NCBI GenBank assembly: GCA_016788065.1
Contig: JAEUTI010000077.1
Location: forward strand, 34,628 to 98,627
Origin: Bacteroidia bacterium
GTDB lineage: Bacteria; Bacteroidota; Bacteroidia; AKYH767-A; OLB10
Reading direction: 5' to 3'
Length of the DNA stretch: 64,000 nt
The notes beneath the pieces were generated by a model. That model did not search any database and was not told where the DNA came from. It worked only from the letters and a program-made list of their open reading frames with translations. The translations under genes and the position numbers were made by a program. Shown here piece after piece: positions 23,564-33,911 of the stretch (position 1 is the first letter of the stretch; each line of letters opens with the position of its first letter).

Positions 23564-25413
23564 TGAATATTAGATCGCTGCATATTATGAAACGTTTTCA
23601 GGGTCTCCTGTTGGTATGGCTCCTGTTTATTTGTGCAGGTACATCTCGTGCTCAAACATTCACCGCAGGGGTCAGCAAGAATCCGGTTGGTTTAAATGAG
23701 CAATTTCAGTTGTCATTTACTTTGAGTTCTTCCGGGTCGGCTTTTAAAGCACCTTCTTTATCGGACTTCATGGTATTGTCGGGTCCGAATCAAAGTACCA
23801 GCATGCAATTCGTGAATGGAAGTATGTCACAGTCGCTTACTTTCAGTTACATTTTACAGCCAAAGAAAGAGGGTTCCTTTAAAATTGAGTCGGCTGCTGT
23901 AGAATCGGGTGGCAAACTTTTGCTTTCAAATCCTCTCACCATTACAGTAAATAAAGGCAGTGGTGGCGGACAAGCCGGTCAGCAGGGAAATGATCAAAAG
24001 ACGAATATATCTACCAACAATATTTTCCTGAAAGTCAGCATAGATAAATCGAATGTTTATCTCGGTGAAGCTATTGTGGCAACTTATAAACTTTACACCA
24101 ATGTTCAGGTGGTGAATTACAGTATCAACAAAGTTCCGGCATTTAATGGCTTCTGGAGTCAGGATATGCAAATGCCGGCACAGTTGCAATTGAAGACGGA
24201 AGTTGTAAATGGAGTTACGTATCAGGTTGGAGAAATTAAAAAGGTAGTCTTATTTCCCCAGCAAAGTGGCACACTCACCCTGGAACCTATGGAAGGCGAA
24301 TGTATTGCACGAATTCAGGTTAAAAGAAATCGTTCCGGGAGTCCGTTTGATATTTTCAATGATCCTTTTTTTAATGATCCTTTTTTTGGAGGCGGCGGAA
24401 TCAGGGATGTAAAGTTTGCTGTTAAAAGCACTCCGGTTAAAATTACAGTCAAAAGTTTGCCGGCTAATCCTCCTGCTTCTTTCAATGGGGCTGTGGGTAG
24501 GTATTCCATAGAAGGATTAATTGATAAATCGAATCCAAAAGCAAATGACGCTGTTTCCTTTAAATTGAAATTAAGTGGGAAAGGAAATATTAAACTGGCT
24601 GAAGCTCCGGAATTTGAACTTTCACCGGATATAGAAAAGTATGATCCGAAAATAACCGATAATATCGCGGTTAATGAAAAAGGTGCCTCAGGGGTAAGAA
24701 CTTTTGAGTATTTACTAATCCCACGACACCAGGGAAATTATTCATTTGGTCCGGTGGAATTTACCTATTTCGATCTCGATAAAAAAGGGTACGTAACTCT
24801 CAAAACACCGGCTTATCAGTTAAAAGTGGAACGTGGTGCCGAAGGCGGTGGAACAGCTGTTGCTTCTACAGGCAAGGCCGACTTTCAGATACTAGGCAGG
24901 GACATAAGATTTATTAAAACCAGTCCTACCCTGTTCACAGATACCAGTGACGATTTTTACGGTTCACTAATTTTTTGGATTTTAATTTTAGCCGGAGTTG
25001 CCGGATTTGCATTTTTAGTTGTGTTCAGAAGAAAGCAACTGGCATTGAATGCAGATATGGCAGCTGTGAAAAGCAGGAAAGCTACCCGGATGGCACGCAA
25101 GCGACTTGAAACAGCTGGATCTTTATTGAAATCAGGAAATCAAACCGGTTTCTATGATGAAACAGGAAAGGCTCTTTGGGGTTATTTAAGTGACAAATTG
25201 AAATTGCCGGTATCCACTCTTACCAAAGAAAGCGTGGTAGCTGCATTGACCACTGCTTCAGTGACCCAGACGACTACCAATCGGTTGGTTGAAACGTTAG
25301 ATTATTGTGAGTTTGCTCGCTTTGCAAGAATGGAAGGTGGAAAAAATCCTGAGCAGGTTTATCAGGAGACTGTTAATTTAATCACTCAATTGGAAGATGA
25401 AATCAAGAATTAA
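23563..25413 (+). CDS. batD: BatD, large membrane-anchored Ig-like protein
   Basis: About 616 residues from the ATG overlapping the batC stop (23563), or 608 from the ATG at 23587. Both precede the same signal peptide (FQGLLLVWLLFICAGTSRAQ). The exported part contains BatD Ig-like domains with a Gly-rich insert near residue 125 (GSGGGQAGQQG) and a Phe/Asp/Pro-rich loop near 265-275 (DPFFNDPFFGGG). One transmembrane helix (near residue 470, FWILILAGVAGFAFLVV) leads to a helical cytoplasmic tail. It is the largest member of the Bat membrane assembly. Confidence 0.92.
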   Translation: MNIRSLHIMKRFQGLLLVWLLFICAGTSRAQTFTAGVSKNPVGLNEQFQLSFTLSSSGSAFKAPSLSDFMVLSGPNQSTSMQFVNGSMSQSLTFSYILQPKKEGSFKIESAAVESGGKLLLSNPLTITVNKGSGGGQAGQQGNDQKTNISTNNIFLKVSIDKSNVYLGEAIVATYKLYTNVQVVNYSINKVPAFNGFWSQDMQMPAQLQLKTEVVNGVTYQVGEIKKVVLFPQQSGTLTLEPMEGECIARIQVKRNRSGSPFDIFNDPFFNDPFFGGGGIRDVKFAVKSTPVKITVKSLPANPPASFNGAVGRYSIEGLIDKSNPKANDAVSFKLKLSGKGNIKLAEAPEFELSPDIEKYDPKITDNIAVNEKGASGVRTFEYLLIPRHQGNYSFGPVEFTYFDLDKKGYVTLKTPAYQLKVERGAEGGGTAVASTGKADFQILGRDIRFIKTSPTLFTDTSDDFYGSLIFWILILAGVAGFAFLVVFRRKQLALNADMAAVKSRKATRMARKRLETAGSLLKSGNQTGFYDETGKALWGYLSDKLKLPVSTLTKESVVAALTTASVTQTTTNRLVETLDYCEFARFARMEGGKNPEQVYQETVNLITQLEDEIKN

Positions 25414-26179
25414 AATTTTACTTGTTCTTGTAATTGGAATTTGCGGAATTGTTCCGGCATCCTTGCTTCCTGTATACGGACAGTCGGAGCAAGAGATTTT
25501 TGCTGCTGCGAACAAATTGTATATGGACGAAAAATTCGAAAAGGCTATTGAGAAATATGAGCAATTAGTTACCATGAACAAAGTTTCATCGGATGTTTAT
25601 TTTAATCTTGGAAATGCCTATTACAAAACCGGGAATTTTGCTTCGTCTGTTCTGAATTATGAAAGAGCAAAGAGGTTAAGTCCTTCAGACCCTGATATTG
25701 AATACAACCTTCGGATGGCCAATCTGAATACTATAGATAAAATTGAACCCCTTCCCAGAGTATTTTATGAGAAATGGTGGGATGATTTTGTGAATGAGGG
25801 CTCGGTCAGCATCCGGGCAATGTGGATAATAATTTTATTATTCTCGGCATTGGCTGTTTTTGCATTGTATTTGTTTGTGAATAAAATTGTGATTAGGAAA
25901 GTATCCTTTTTCGTTACCATTGGATTGATTTCTGCATCGTTATTTACCTGGTATCTCACTCACATGCAGTACAAGCATTTGAATAATCATAAAGGTGCTG
26001 TAATTTTCTCGGACAGTGCTTATATCAAAAGTTCGCCTGATGAAAAAAGCTCCAATTTGTTTCTGTTGCATTCAGGTACCCGGATTGAGGTTTTGGATGA
26101 ACTTTCAGGTTGGAAAAAAATCAGAATTGCCAATGGCAGTGAGGGTTGGATCGTTGCTGATGCTTTGGTTATTATCTGA
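25397..26179 (+). CDS. batE: BatE, TPR and SH3-like protein
   Basis: 260 residues, overlapping batD by 17 nt. Signal peptide or anchor (about 1-28), two TPR units (about 33-110, VYFNLGNAYYKTGNFASSVLNYERA), two transmembrane helices (about 135-160 and 172-190) and a C-terminal bacterial SH3 domain (about 195-260, AYIKSSPDEKSSNLFLLHSG and GSEGWI). The TPR-TM-SH3 layout is diagnostic of BatE. It closes the operon, although the phosphoesterase at 26186 follows after only 6 nt and may be read through. Confidence 0.92.
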   Translation: MKSRIKILLVLVIGICGIVPASLLPVYGQSEQEIFAAANKLYMDEKFEKAIEKYEQLVTMNKVSSDVYFNLGNAYYKTGNFASSVLNYERAKRLSPSDPDIEYNLRMANLNTIDKIEPLPRVFYEKWWDDFVNEGSVSIRAMWIIILLFSALAVFALYLFVNKIVIRKVSFFVTIGLISASLFTWYLTHMQYKHLNNHKGAVIFSDSAYIKSSPDEKSSNLFLLHSGTRIEVLDELSGWKKIRIANGSEGWIVADALVII

Positions 26180-26185
26180 TTTATT

Positions 26186-26680
26186 TTGAAAGTACTGCTC
26201 CTATCCGACACACACAGCTATCTCGACGACAGCATAATTAAATATACCAAAGATGTTGATGAAATCTGGCATGCCGGTGATTTTGGAAATGCGGGATTAG
26301 CAAGTGCACTTGCTGCTCAGAAACCTTTGCGGGGTGTATATGGAAATATCGACGGACAGGACATCCGGCAACAATTCCCTCTGGAGCTATTTTTTATTGC
26401 TGCCGGCGTCAGAGTCCTGATGATCCATATTGGAGGTTATCCCGGAAAGTTTCCTGAATCAGTAAAACAACGAATAAGATTTCATCGCCCCGATCTGTTT
26501 ATTTGCGGGCATTCACATATTTTAAAAGTTGTTCGCGACAAGCAATATGGCAACATGTTATGTGTGAATCCGGGTGCTGCCGGGAAACAAGGCTTCCAGC
26601 AAATCCGGACCATGATAAGAATGGAATTGGAGTCTGGTAAAATTGCCGGTCTTGAAGTGATAGAATTGGGTCCGAAATAA
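26186..26680 (+). CDS. YfcE/MJ0936-type metallophosphoesterase
   Basis: 164 residues from a TTG at 26186. The first strand with the metal ligands (KVLLLSDTHSYLDD) begins immediately after it, and no ATG or GTG lies close enough to be used, so a TTG start is the only one that gives a complete protein. Metal-binding motifs are SDTH, HAGDFGN, GNID and GHSH (with CGHSHI near residue 112). Enzymes of this family hydrolyse phosphodiesters with two metal ions; the in vivo substrate is unknown. Likely the last cistron of the Bat operon. Confidence 0.9.
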   Translation: MKVLLLSDTHSYLDDSIIKYTKDVDEIWHAGDFGNAGLASALAAQKPLRGVYGNIDGQDIRQQFPLELFFIAAGVRVLMIHIGGYPGKFPESVKQRIRFHRPDLFICGHSHILKVVRDKQYGNMLCVNPGAAGKQGFQQIRTMIRMELESGKIAGLEVIELGPK

Positions 26681-26681
26681 A

Positions 26682-27158
26682 TTACCGGATGCGATCTGCA
26701 GCTCTTACCAACATTTCATCTTTACGGATAGCACGGCGGGATGCCAATAGAAGAAACACCTGAGCAGCTATTAGATAAACACCAGCGAGATAATGAGCGC
26801 GGGCAGTTTTAACTTCCATTTCCTCGGAATAGTAGAAAACCAGAATCAGTTCAATTGCTGCAAAAACTCCGGCAAGCATGCACATTCTCATTTGAGCTGG
26901 TCGATTTTTATATAAGAATATAGTGTAAAGGGCTGCAGTCAGGATCAATAAATTGAGAACCATAATGCCATAATTGGTCGATAAACTGGTAATGGTATCC
27001 CCTACTTTTGATGTTACTTCATTGATATTTAAAGTGTTAATGGATGATATACCTGTTGCATCGGCTGCACCAGCCTTTTCACTTAATGGAACAAAAAACA
27101 AGGCGGCAGAAATGCCGGCAACAGCCAGAAGTAACAGGGACTGAATACGTTGAATCAT
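26682..27158 (-). CDS. DUF4293 membrane protein
   Basis: 158 residues, four hydrophobic helices: MIQRIQSLLLLAVAGISAALFF, IMVLNLLILTAALYTIFLYKNRP, MCMLAGVFAAIELILVFYY and AHYLAGVYLIAAQVFLLLASRRAI, ending in the conserved DEMLVRAADRIR. This is DUF4293, a Bacteroidota family nearly always found divergent from rho, as here. Function unknown. Converges with the phosphoesterase with a 1-nt gap. Confidence 0.9.
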   Translation of the reverse strand: MIQRIQSLLLLAVAGISAALFFVPLSEKAGAADATGISSINTLNINEVTSKVGDTITSLSTNYGIMVLNLLILTAALYTIFLYKNRPAQMRMCMLAGVFAAIELILVFYYSEEMEVKTARAHYLAGVYLIAAQVFLLLASRRAIRKDEMLVRAADRIR

Positions 27159-27470
27159 AATGTGGCTAATTTAATAAGATCAAAACAAGTCGCAAATATG
27201 CTTTATTTCCACTGATTTCTGAAACAAACGGGACATAAAATCGTTTTAATAATAAATCTTCAAAAAAATTTGGAGATTATAAGTATAACTGCTAACATTG
27301 CAGTGTTCTTACAAAGACTATTGAAAACACATTTTCTTTTTCAATACTTTTATTGATTCCGGTCACCAACAATTCCTTAATGTATTAATATCAGTATTGG
27401 ATATTCATTTTATGTTATGATCCCGCCAGGGGTTTCAAATTTTATAAGCAAACACACTTAAATTATTTTC
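27159..27470. other. Intergenic region between DUF4293 and rho
   Basis: 312 bp, AT-rich. It contains the inverted repeat at 27319-27346, a near-consensus -7 box for rho (TACTTTTA at 27345-27352) and, on the other strand close to DUF4293, CATATTTG (27194-27201 region). A short GC patch with CCCGCCAGGGG (about 27423-27434) precedes the rho start but makes only a weak hairpin. No open reading frame of note. Long leaders are usual for rho genes, which are commonly autoregulated. Confidence 0.55.
27319..27346. promoter_or_regulatory. 9-bp inverted repeat in the rho leader/promoter region
   Basis: TATTGAAAA and TTTTCAATA are perfect complements separated by 10 nt. The right arm runs into the candidate rho -7 box (27345-27352), so a protein bound here would block the promoter; alternatively it is a weak RNA hairpin. 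Confidence 0.4.
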
Positions 27471-29114
27471 ATGTACGACATTAGTTCGCTGAATGAGAAG
27501 CTACTTCCTGAGCTTCGCGAAATTGCAAAAAAGCTGAGTGTACCAGGCTCAGAAGGTCTTAAAAAGCAAGATCTTATTTACAAAATTCTGGATTTTCAGG
27601 CACAACATCCTGATGTTGTTACTTCTATTATGGCCGTGTCGGCGCCTGCTGAACCGGAACCGGTAACAGCCCCTGTTGCAGCTCCGATTGTTTTGAATCA
27701 GGAGTCGGCTTCAGATGATTCAGATGGGCGACCAAAACGCCGTAGAATACCACCACCAAAACCTCCGGGTTCACCTGAGGAGCCAATAGTTGATTTATTT
27801 GCAGGAATGCCTAGTAGTATCAACACAGTTTCGGAGCCTGCTCCGGTTTCAGTTCCTGCAAGTATTCCGGCTCCCGTGCGTTCTGCGATGCCGCAACATG
27901 AAGTTCCAGTCAGGAATGAACCCAATTTTAACAGAGAGCCAATTGCTCCAAGAGATAGTTTTTCGAGAGAGCGTAAGATTGCTGAGCCGGTATACGATTT
28001 CGATGGCATCATTAACAGTGAAGGTGTTTTGGAGCTGGCGCCTGAAGGATTTGGCTTCTTAAGATCTTCAGATTACAATTATCTGGCATCACCTGATGAT
28101 ATTTATGTTTCTCAATCACAAATAAAACTTTTCGGACTTAAAACAGGAGATACCGTAAAAGGTACAGTCCGCCCACCTAAAGAAGGTGAAAAATATTTCC
28201 CTCTTGTTAAAGTAGATCTTATTAATGGACAAGATCCGGCTGTTGTCCGCGACAGAGTTCCATTTGAACACCTAACTCCCCTTTTCCCTTATGAAAAACT
28301 TAGAATGGCAGGCGATAATGCCAGTTATTCTGCTCGGGTAATGGATATGTTTACACCAATTGGTAAAGGTCAAAGAGCCTTGATTGTAGCTCAGCCAAAA
28401 ACCGGTAAAACGGTTTTGCTTAAGGAAGTTGCAAATGCTATTGCAGCTAGTCATCCCGAAGTATATCTGATCATTCTATTGATTGATGAGCGTCCGGAAG
28501 AGGTAACTGATATGGCACGAAATGTTCGTGCTGAAGTGGTTTCATCAACCTTCGATGAACCCGCAGAACGACATGTTAAAATTGCGAATATCGTTCTTGA
28601 AAAAGCAAAACGCATGGTTGAATGCGGGCATGATGTGGTGATTTTGCTCGACTCTATCACACGTTTGGCACGTGCTTATAACACAGTTGCTCCTGCATCC
28701 GGAAAAATCTTATCGGGTGGTGTTGATGCTAATGCTCTACACAAACCTAAAAGATTCTTTGGTGCAGCCCGTAAAATTGAAAAAGGCGGTTCTTTAACTA
28801 TCATTGCTACTGCACTTATTGATACCGGTTCGAAAATGGACGAAGTAATCTTTGAAGAATTCAAAGGAACCGGTAACATGGAATTACAACTTGATCGTAA
28901 ACTGGCTAACAAGCGTATATATCCTGCGATTGATCTGGTGGCATCTTCAACACGTCGTGAAGATCTGCTTCTCGATAAAGAGATGTTACAAAAGATGTGG
29001 ATTCTCAGAAATCACCTGGCCGATATGAACCCAATGGAAGCTATGGAATTTTTACTGGACAGAATGAGAGGAACAAAAACTAATGAAGAGTTCCTTATTT
29101 CTATGAACTCATAA
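27471..29114 (+). CDS. rho: Transcription termination factor Rho
   Basis: 547 residues, longer than the 419 of E. coli because of an insertion of about 110 residues (roughly 55-165) rich in Pro, Ala and Arg between the N-terminal helical Rho domain ([17 protein letters not shown]) and the cold-shock RNA-binding domain ([12 protein letters not shown]). This is normal for Bacteroidota. Walker A is QPKTGKT (308-314), Walker [17 protein letters not shown], the R-loop [20 protein letters not shown] and the catalytic Glu are present. Hexameric ATP-driven RNA translocase. Followed by a strong intrinsic terminator. Confidence 0.98.
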   Translation: MYDISSLNEKLLPELREIAKKLSVPGSEGLKKQDLIYKILDFQAQHPDVVTSIMAVSAPAEPEPVTAPVAAPIVLNQESASDDSDGRPKRRRIPPPKPPGSPEEPIVDLFAGMPSSINTVSEPAPVSVPASIPAPVRSAMPQHEVPVRNEPNFNREPIAPRDSFSRERKIAEPVYDFDGIINSEGVLELAPEGFGFLRSSDYNYLASPDDIYVSQSQIKLFGLKTGDTVKGTVRPPKEGEKYFPLVKVDLINGQDPAVVRDRVPFEHLTPLFPYEKLRMAGDNASYSARVMDMFTPIGKGQRALIVAQPKTGKTVLLKEVANAIAASHPEVYLIILLIDERPEEVTDMARNVRAEVVSSTFDEPAERHVKIANIVLEKAKRMVECGHDVVILLDSITRLARAYNTVAPASGKILSGGVDANALHKPKRFFGAARKIEKGGSLTIIATALIDTGSKMDEVIFEEFKGTGNMELQLDRKLANKRIYPAIDLVASSTRREDLLLDKEMLQKMWILRNHLADMNPMEAMEFLLDRMRGTKTNEEFLISMNS

Positions 29115-29130
29115 GATAGGATACCTCATA

Positions 29131-29171
29131 AAAAAAACGGCGATTGATTATTCAGTCGCCGTTTTTTTTTG
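29131..29171. terminator. Bidirectional terminator between rho and the giant T9SS gene
   Basis: ACGGCGA pairs with TCGCCGT around a 12-nt loop that can add three pairs, with seven A's before and ten T's after. It serves rho and the convergent gene ending at 29189. Confidence 0.92.
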
Positions 29172-29188
29172 TGAAAATGATTAATCAT

Positions 29189-32100
29189 TTATCGAATGAT
29201 CAATTTCTTCATCTGAGTTGAATTATTAGTTTTAAGAAATGCGATATAAATTCCTGCAGGAAACTGTGTCAAATCGATTTCAGTTTCCTGATCAACCAGT
29301 AGAGCAGTAAAAATGAGTTTACCTGTTACATCTTTTATTTCAAGTGTTGCATACTCATTCTCACCATTAACAACTTTGAATATTCCTGAAGAAGGATTTG
29401 GATAGATGTCGAATGGTATTTCTGCAAACTCCCCTACCCTGCATGGTACATTCACGGCAATCACATTCGAGTTTTTGGTGCAGCCGTTAGTAGCTGTGAC
29501 GGTAACCTTGTAATTGCCGGTGGTTTTAGCATAATAGTTCAATCCTGTTGCGCCATTAAGTATTGAGCTTCCCTTTCGCCATTGGTAAGTGTTTCCGGCA
29601 CCAGTGGCGGCAGAAAGCTTGACACTGTCGCCGGCGCAGAAGGTAGTTGCTCCTGTTGCAGTGATGGTAGCAACTGGTGCGGTAAGTGAAGTTACAACAA
29701 TGCTGTTAGAGTTTTTAGAACAGCCATTGGTATTGGTTACTCTAACTTTGTAAGTTCCGGCTCCGGTTGCATTATAAGTTGCACCGGTTGCGCCTGAAAT
29801 ATCATTGCTGTATTTTCTCCACTGGTAATTTAGTCCCGCACCGGTATTGGCATTTAGGGTTACTGATGAACCCGGACAAATGGCAGTAGAACCGGTTGCA
29901 GTAATTGACGCTGAGGGCAGCGGATTTACTGTCACCGTTACTGGCGATGCACTGGCAGAACAGCCGGAAGCATTTGTAACAACAACTCTGTAAGAACCAC
30001 TTCCGGTAGCAACATAACTAGAGGCTGTTGCACCTGCAATTGGGTTACCATACTTCTTCCATTGATATGTGAGCCCGGTACCGGTATTGGCATTAAGGGT
30101 GACGTTGCTTCCTGAGCAGAAGGTGGTATTGCCAGCAGGGGTGATGGTGGCAGTTGGTGCAGCATTTGTCAATTCTTCAACAAACAATGTAGCGGTACCT
30201 GAACATCCTTGGGAATTGGTGACCTGAACTGAATACAAGCCGGTACTATCAGCAGAATACTGGCTATTGGTTGCTCCCGGGATGAGTATTCCATTGCGAC
30301 TCCAAAAGTATGAGTTACCTGTTGTTGAAGGTGTTAAAATGACAGAACCACCCTGGCAAAATGTAACCGGACCAGCTGCATTTATTGAAATGTTTCCAAT
30401 CCCTGAGCTGATAACTTTCACCAGTGGAGAAGTGCTTGAACAGCCTGCGGAATCAACAATTGTTACTGAATAATCACCTCCAAGTGTGGCATTGTAAGAA
30501 GCAGCATTGGCACCTCCGATTGCTGTGTTGTTTCTTTTCCAGGTATATGTATAGTCATTTCGTGTATTAGCGTTCAATTGAACAGATCCCGTATTGCAAA
30601 ATTCCGGCACAGTAGATGTCCAGATATTTGCTGAGGTGAAATTATGATATACCAAATTTACTGCTGCAGAATAAACACTGCATGTACCCAACCTGACTAA
30701 TACATTATAATTACCATTTACATTAACGGCCGCACTATTTTGAGTCATACCACTTAAAGGTGAACCGGAATGATACCATTGATAAGTTGCCCCTGGTGTT
30801 GGAGGAACAGTCAATATCACATTCGTTCCAGGACAAATAGGAACAGTACCGGCAGGTGAAATGACTGTATTCATGTTGGTCAAAGTCAAAACTTTTGAAT
30901 TGGTGGTTGAAACGGTGCCGCAATCATTGGTAATCATGCAATCATAAGTTCCATCAATAGTCGCATTATAGGTAAGTCCGTTGGCGCCAGGAATGTTTGC
31001 TCCATTTCTTCTCCATTGTATTGAAGTGAATGTTGATGTCGGTTCACTGGTTGAAAGACTCAATGTAAGGTAATTGCCCTGGCACACATTATTCCCTCCG
31101 TTAATCTGGGCCACCGGAGTTCCGAATTTTAAACTAACTGTATTTGATTGGATACCCCCACATGTTGCATTAATGGCTTTACAGTAATAATAACCTGTAG
31201 TTGTGGCAACATAAGACTGTAAAGTTGCACCGGGAATTATAGTATTGTTCTTATACCATTCGTAAGTGACACCTGTAAGTGACGAGGTTAAAATACTATT
31301 TCCTGAACAAACTACAGAAGGGCTGCTTGTTGAAATAGTGTGTGTGGGAGCAGCGGACCCGGTGATGTTAATCGTTAAATCTGATGTGGAGGCATAATCA
31401 TAGTTTACACAATTATCGATATACACGCAATTATAAACTCCATTTGATGTGGCGTTATAAGTTGCTCCGGTGGCACCGGATATCGCATTACCATTTAAAT
31501 ACCATTGATAGGAATTAGAAGGAGAATAAGGGCTTTCAAGAGTAATTGGGAATGAGGCACAACCTGTGACCGGCTGATAAACATTAATTGAAGCCTGGCC
31601 TTGCACATAAGCGGTTACATTACAGCTTGCACTAGTTGATGATCCGCAACTATTTGTTACTACTGCATAATAAAAGCCTGTTTGACTTGGATAAAAATGG
31701 TTATTTCCGGGTTGATAGACTGTAGGTGCACCATTGTAAAACCATTGATAGGTACTTCCAGGTTGTGCTGTAACACTCAAATCAAAAGGGTTGCAAATAC
31801 TCCCATTGGGTTTGATATCTACATATCCGCCAAGACAACAAATATTTGCCGGAGGTGGAGCGTTATTTGATATTACAGTGGCAGATGACGTAGTTGATCC
31901 ACACATGTTGGTCATGGTTACAGTATAACTGCCGCTTGCCATCGGAACATAAGATGATGTTGTAGCACCATTGATTGCAACATTGTTAAGTTTCCAGATA
32001 TAGCTTGAATTTGTAGATGACGTTGCTGTTAATGTCATATTCGGAAAAGTGCCACAAAAGGATGTTGAAGAAGAAGATGTAATTGTAGCAGTAGGTGCAG

Positions 32101-33517
32101 AATTTACTTTAATGATAAGTGGGTCGGTAAAATAAATGCCATCCTCATCGGTCATTACACACTGGTATTTTCCATTGGTGGAAACGGTAATTGACAATGA
32201 ATCGGTATTTGGCAAAGTCGTCCGTACATTATTATCGAATTTGATCCATTGATAGTGTTCATATCCCGAAGGTGCTGTTAGCTGAACGGAGCCCCCTGTA
32301 CAAAATTCTACAGGGCCATTAACAACGATACTTCCCACATAATCCTGTGGAGTTTCACCGTTGCTATCAGTTTTTATTAATAAAAAGTCGCTTTCATAAC
32401 CCGGCATATAGGTTAAACCTCCAAGGATAAAACCTCCATCGGCAGTTTCGCGAACCGAATAGCATTTTGAAAAATCAGCATTGCTATTGCCGGCGCCCTC
32501 CACGTATCTTTTTTCCCATAACTTGATTCCTGAGCTATTGTATTTATTTAGCACCGTTCGGCACCCGAAATTGCAATTGACTCCTGCAACAGCAAAACCA
32601 CCATCCGAAGTTTTTGTTACACTCAATGCCCCTTCAGCAAGTGCTGAAGAATATGTTGTTGATGTTGCATTTCCAATTAAGTCAGTAATTAGGATAACCA
32701 TATTTCCATATAATGAAGATCCTCCTGATCCAACGAAAACAAATTGAGAATTTGAAATTAGTTCAGTACCTGAATTTAAAACGCTTCCTGTTAATGAACC
32801 TATATTGTAAGATTTTGTCCACAGGGTATCACCATTACTGTTGGTCCTGATAGCGTATCCATAGTTGGTTCCGTAACTTTTGGTACTTCCTGTCATCAGG
32901 AATCCACCATCGTGTACAGCATTAATGTCATAAATTAATTCATTTCCTGTCTTACCAATTACCTTCGTCCAAACCACAGTTCCTGCTGAATTGATTTTTA
33001 AATAGTAGGCATCTGTTCCACCTGCACCAAAACTTTTAGTGGTACCTGCAATTACTACTTCATCCGATGCAGTAACAACCAGTCCATAGGCATTTTCATC
33101 TTCTGCCCCACCATAGGTGTTCGTCCATAAAACCGAACCTGTTGTAGTCAACTTTATAACATATACATCTAACTTCCCTGCTCCCTGACCATTCGTTTGT
33201 CCGGCAATATAATATTCACCAGAAGCATTTTGTCCAACCGCATAGGAACCTTCTTCAGCATTAGTGCTTATTATTTGTTGCCATTGGAGTTTCCCTTTTG
33301 AATCTGTTTTTACAACATAGATGTTGGCTCCGGGTCCCCCATAGCTTTTAGTGTTTCCAACGAGAATGTAACCACCATCATTGGTTTGTTTCGCCTCAAA
33401 TCCGTCTTCATATGTGCTGCCACCGAATTTATGCTGCCACCCCTGACTGAAGGTGGAATTGGATGCCAAAGACAAAAAAATAAGCAGAAGAAATAAAAAT
33501 GTTCTTGAAGTTTTCAT
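29189..33517 (-). CDS. Giant T9SS surface protein: propeller plus 12 Ig-like repeats
   Basis: 1442 residues. Signal peptide (about 1-24). Residues about 25-390 hold repeated blades of the type GG...D....TxDGGY..xGxTxSxGxG..D.Y..KxxxxGxxxW, which form a beta-propeller. From about 395 to 1350 I count 12 Ig-like repeats of some 75-85 residues, each with an early Cys in FCxGxSVxL, YQWxxNG, xIxGAT and a late Cys in NxxGC. The end is a linker NVPCRVGE and a type A T9SS sorting domain (YPNPSSGIF to MKKLIIR). It should be an elongated stalk displayed on the cell, an adhesin by analogy. Paralog of the gene at 33912. Confidence 0.9.
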   Translation of the reverse strand: MKTSRTFLFLLLIFLSLASNSTFSQGWQHKFGGSTYEDGFEAKQTNDGGYILVGNTKSYGGPGANIYVVKTDSKGKLQWQQIISTNAEEGSYAVGQNASGEYYIAGQTNGQGAGKLDVYVIKLTTTGSVLWTNTYGGAEDENAYGLVVTASDEVVIAGTTKSFGAGGTDAYYLKINSAGTVVWTKVIGKTGNELIYDINAVHDGGFLMTGSTKSYGTNYGYAIRTNSNGDTLWTKSYNIGSLTGSVLNSGTELISNSQFVFVGSGGSSLYGNMVILITDLIGNATSTTYSSALAEGALSVTKTSDGGFAVAGVNCNFGCRTVLNKYNSSGIKLWEKRYVEGAGNSNADFSKCYSVRETADGGFILGGLTYMPGYESDFLLIKTDSNGETPQDYVGSIVVNGPVEFCTGGSVQLTAPSGYEHYQWIKFDNNVRTTLPNTDSLSITVSTNGKYQCVMTDEDGIYFTDPLIIKVNSAPTATITSSSSTSFCGTFPNMTLTATSSTNSSYIWKLNNVAINGATTSSYVPMASGSYTVTMTNMCGSTTSSATVISNNAPPPANICCLGGYVDIKPNGSICNPFDLSVTAQPGSTYQWFYNGAPTVYQPGNNHFYPSQTGFYYAVVTNSCGSSTSASCNVTAYVQGQASINVYQPVTGCASFPITLESPYSPSNSYQWYLNGNAISGATGATYNATSNGVYNCVYIDNCVNYDYASTSDLTINITGSAAPTHTISTSSPSVVCSGNSILTSSLTGVTYEWYKNNTIIPGATLQSYVATTTGYYYCKAINATCGGIQSNTVSLKFGTPVAQINGGNNVCQGNYLTLSLSTSEPTSTFTSIQWRRNGANIPGANGLTYNATIDGTYDCMITNDCGTVSTTNSKVLTLTNMNTVISPAGTVPICPGTNVILTVPPTPGATYQWYHSGSPLSGMTQNSAAVNVNGNYNVLVRLGTCSVYSAAVNLVYHNFTSANIWTSTVPEFCNTGSVQLNANTRNDYTYTWKRNNTAIGGANAASYNATLGGDYSVTIVDSAGCSSTSPLVKVISSGIGNISINAAGPVTFCQGGSVILTPSTTGNSYFWSRNGILIPGATNSQYSADSTGLYSVQVTNSQGCSGTATLFVEELTNAAPTATITPAGNTTFCSGSNVTLNANTGTGLTYQWKKYGNPIAGATASSYVATGSGSYRVVVTNASGCSASASPVTVTVNPLPSASITATGSTAICPGSSVTLNANTGAGLNYQWRKYSNDISGATGATYNATGAGTYKVRVTNTNGCSKNSNSIVVTSLTAPVATITATGATTFCAGDSVKLSAATGAGNTYQWRKGSSILNGATGLNYYAKTTGNYKVTVTATNGCTKNSNVIAVNVPCRVGEFAEIPFDIYPNPSSGIFKVVNGENEYATLEIKDVTGKLIFTALLVDQETEIDLTQFPAGIYIAFLKTNNSTQMKKLIIR

Positions 33518-33911
33518 TTATGGGGAATTTTGAATGAGGTTTCTAAATGGTTTTTTATCTATTTTGAATGTTTAAGGAGTTGTTCCGTTGGTATTGATAG
33601 ATGTTTTTTTTTCAGTTTCACTTTCGGGACAAATTTGAACCTTTGCAACTATCAGTCTAAGGACATGATTGGTCAATGGTAATTTCAAAATCATACTTTC
33701 ATATGAGATAAATGTCAGAAATTTTATTATGTGCCACTAAATCAGTGTTTTATAGATTCGAAAGGTAGTGAGAAATGCCTTAGCAGCCAAGTATTTCTGA
33801 CGAAATTTGGTCAACACATGTATAGAATTGGTGAAAAATAGCTTTCAGAGGATTTAGTTCTAAAAAATGTGGAACTGTTACTTTTTTTTAAATAATGAAG
33901 AAATTGATCAT
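33518..33911. other. Intergenic region between the two giant paralogs
   Basis: 394 bp, AT-rich, no coding signal. A promoter candidate for the gene ending at 29189 lies on the minus strand: CAAATTTG (33630-33637, one mismatch) with TTAG at 19-nt spacing, giving a leader of about 105 nt. Runs of T or A occur near 33605 and 33882. The 18-bp inverted repeat at 33895-33935 occupies its right end. Confidence 0.5.
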
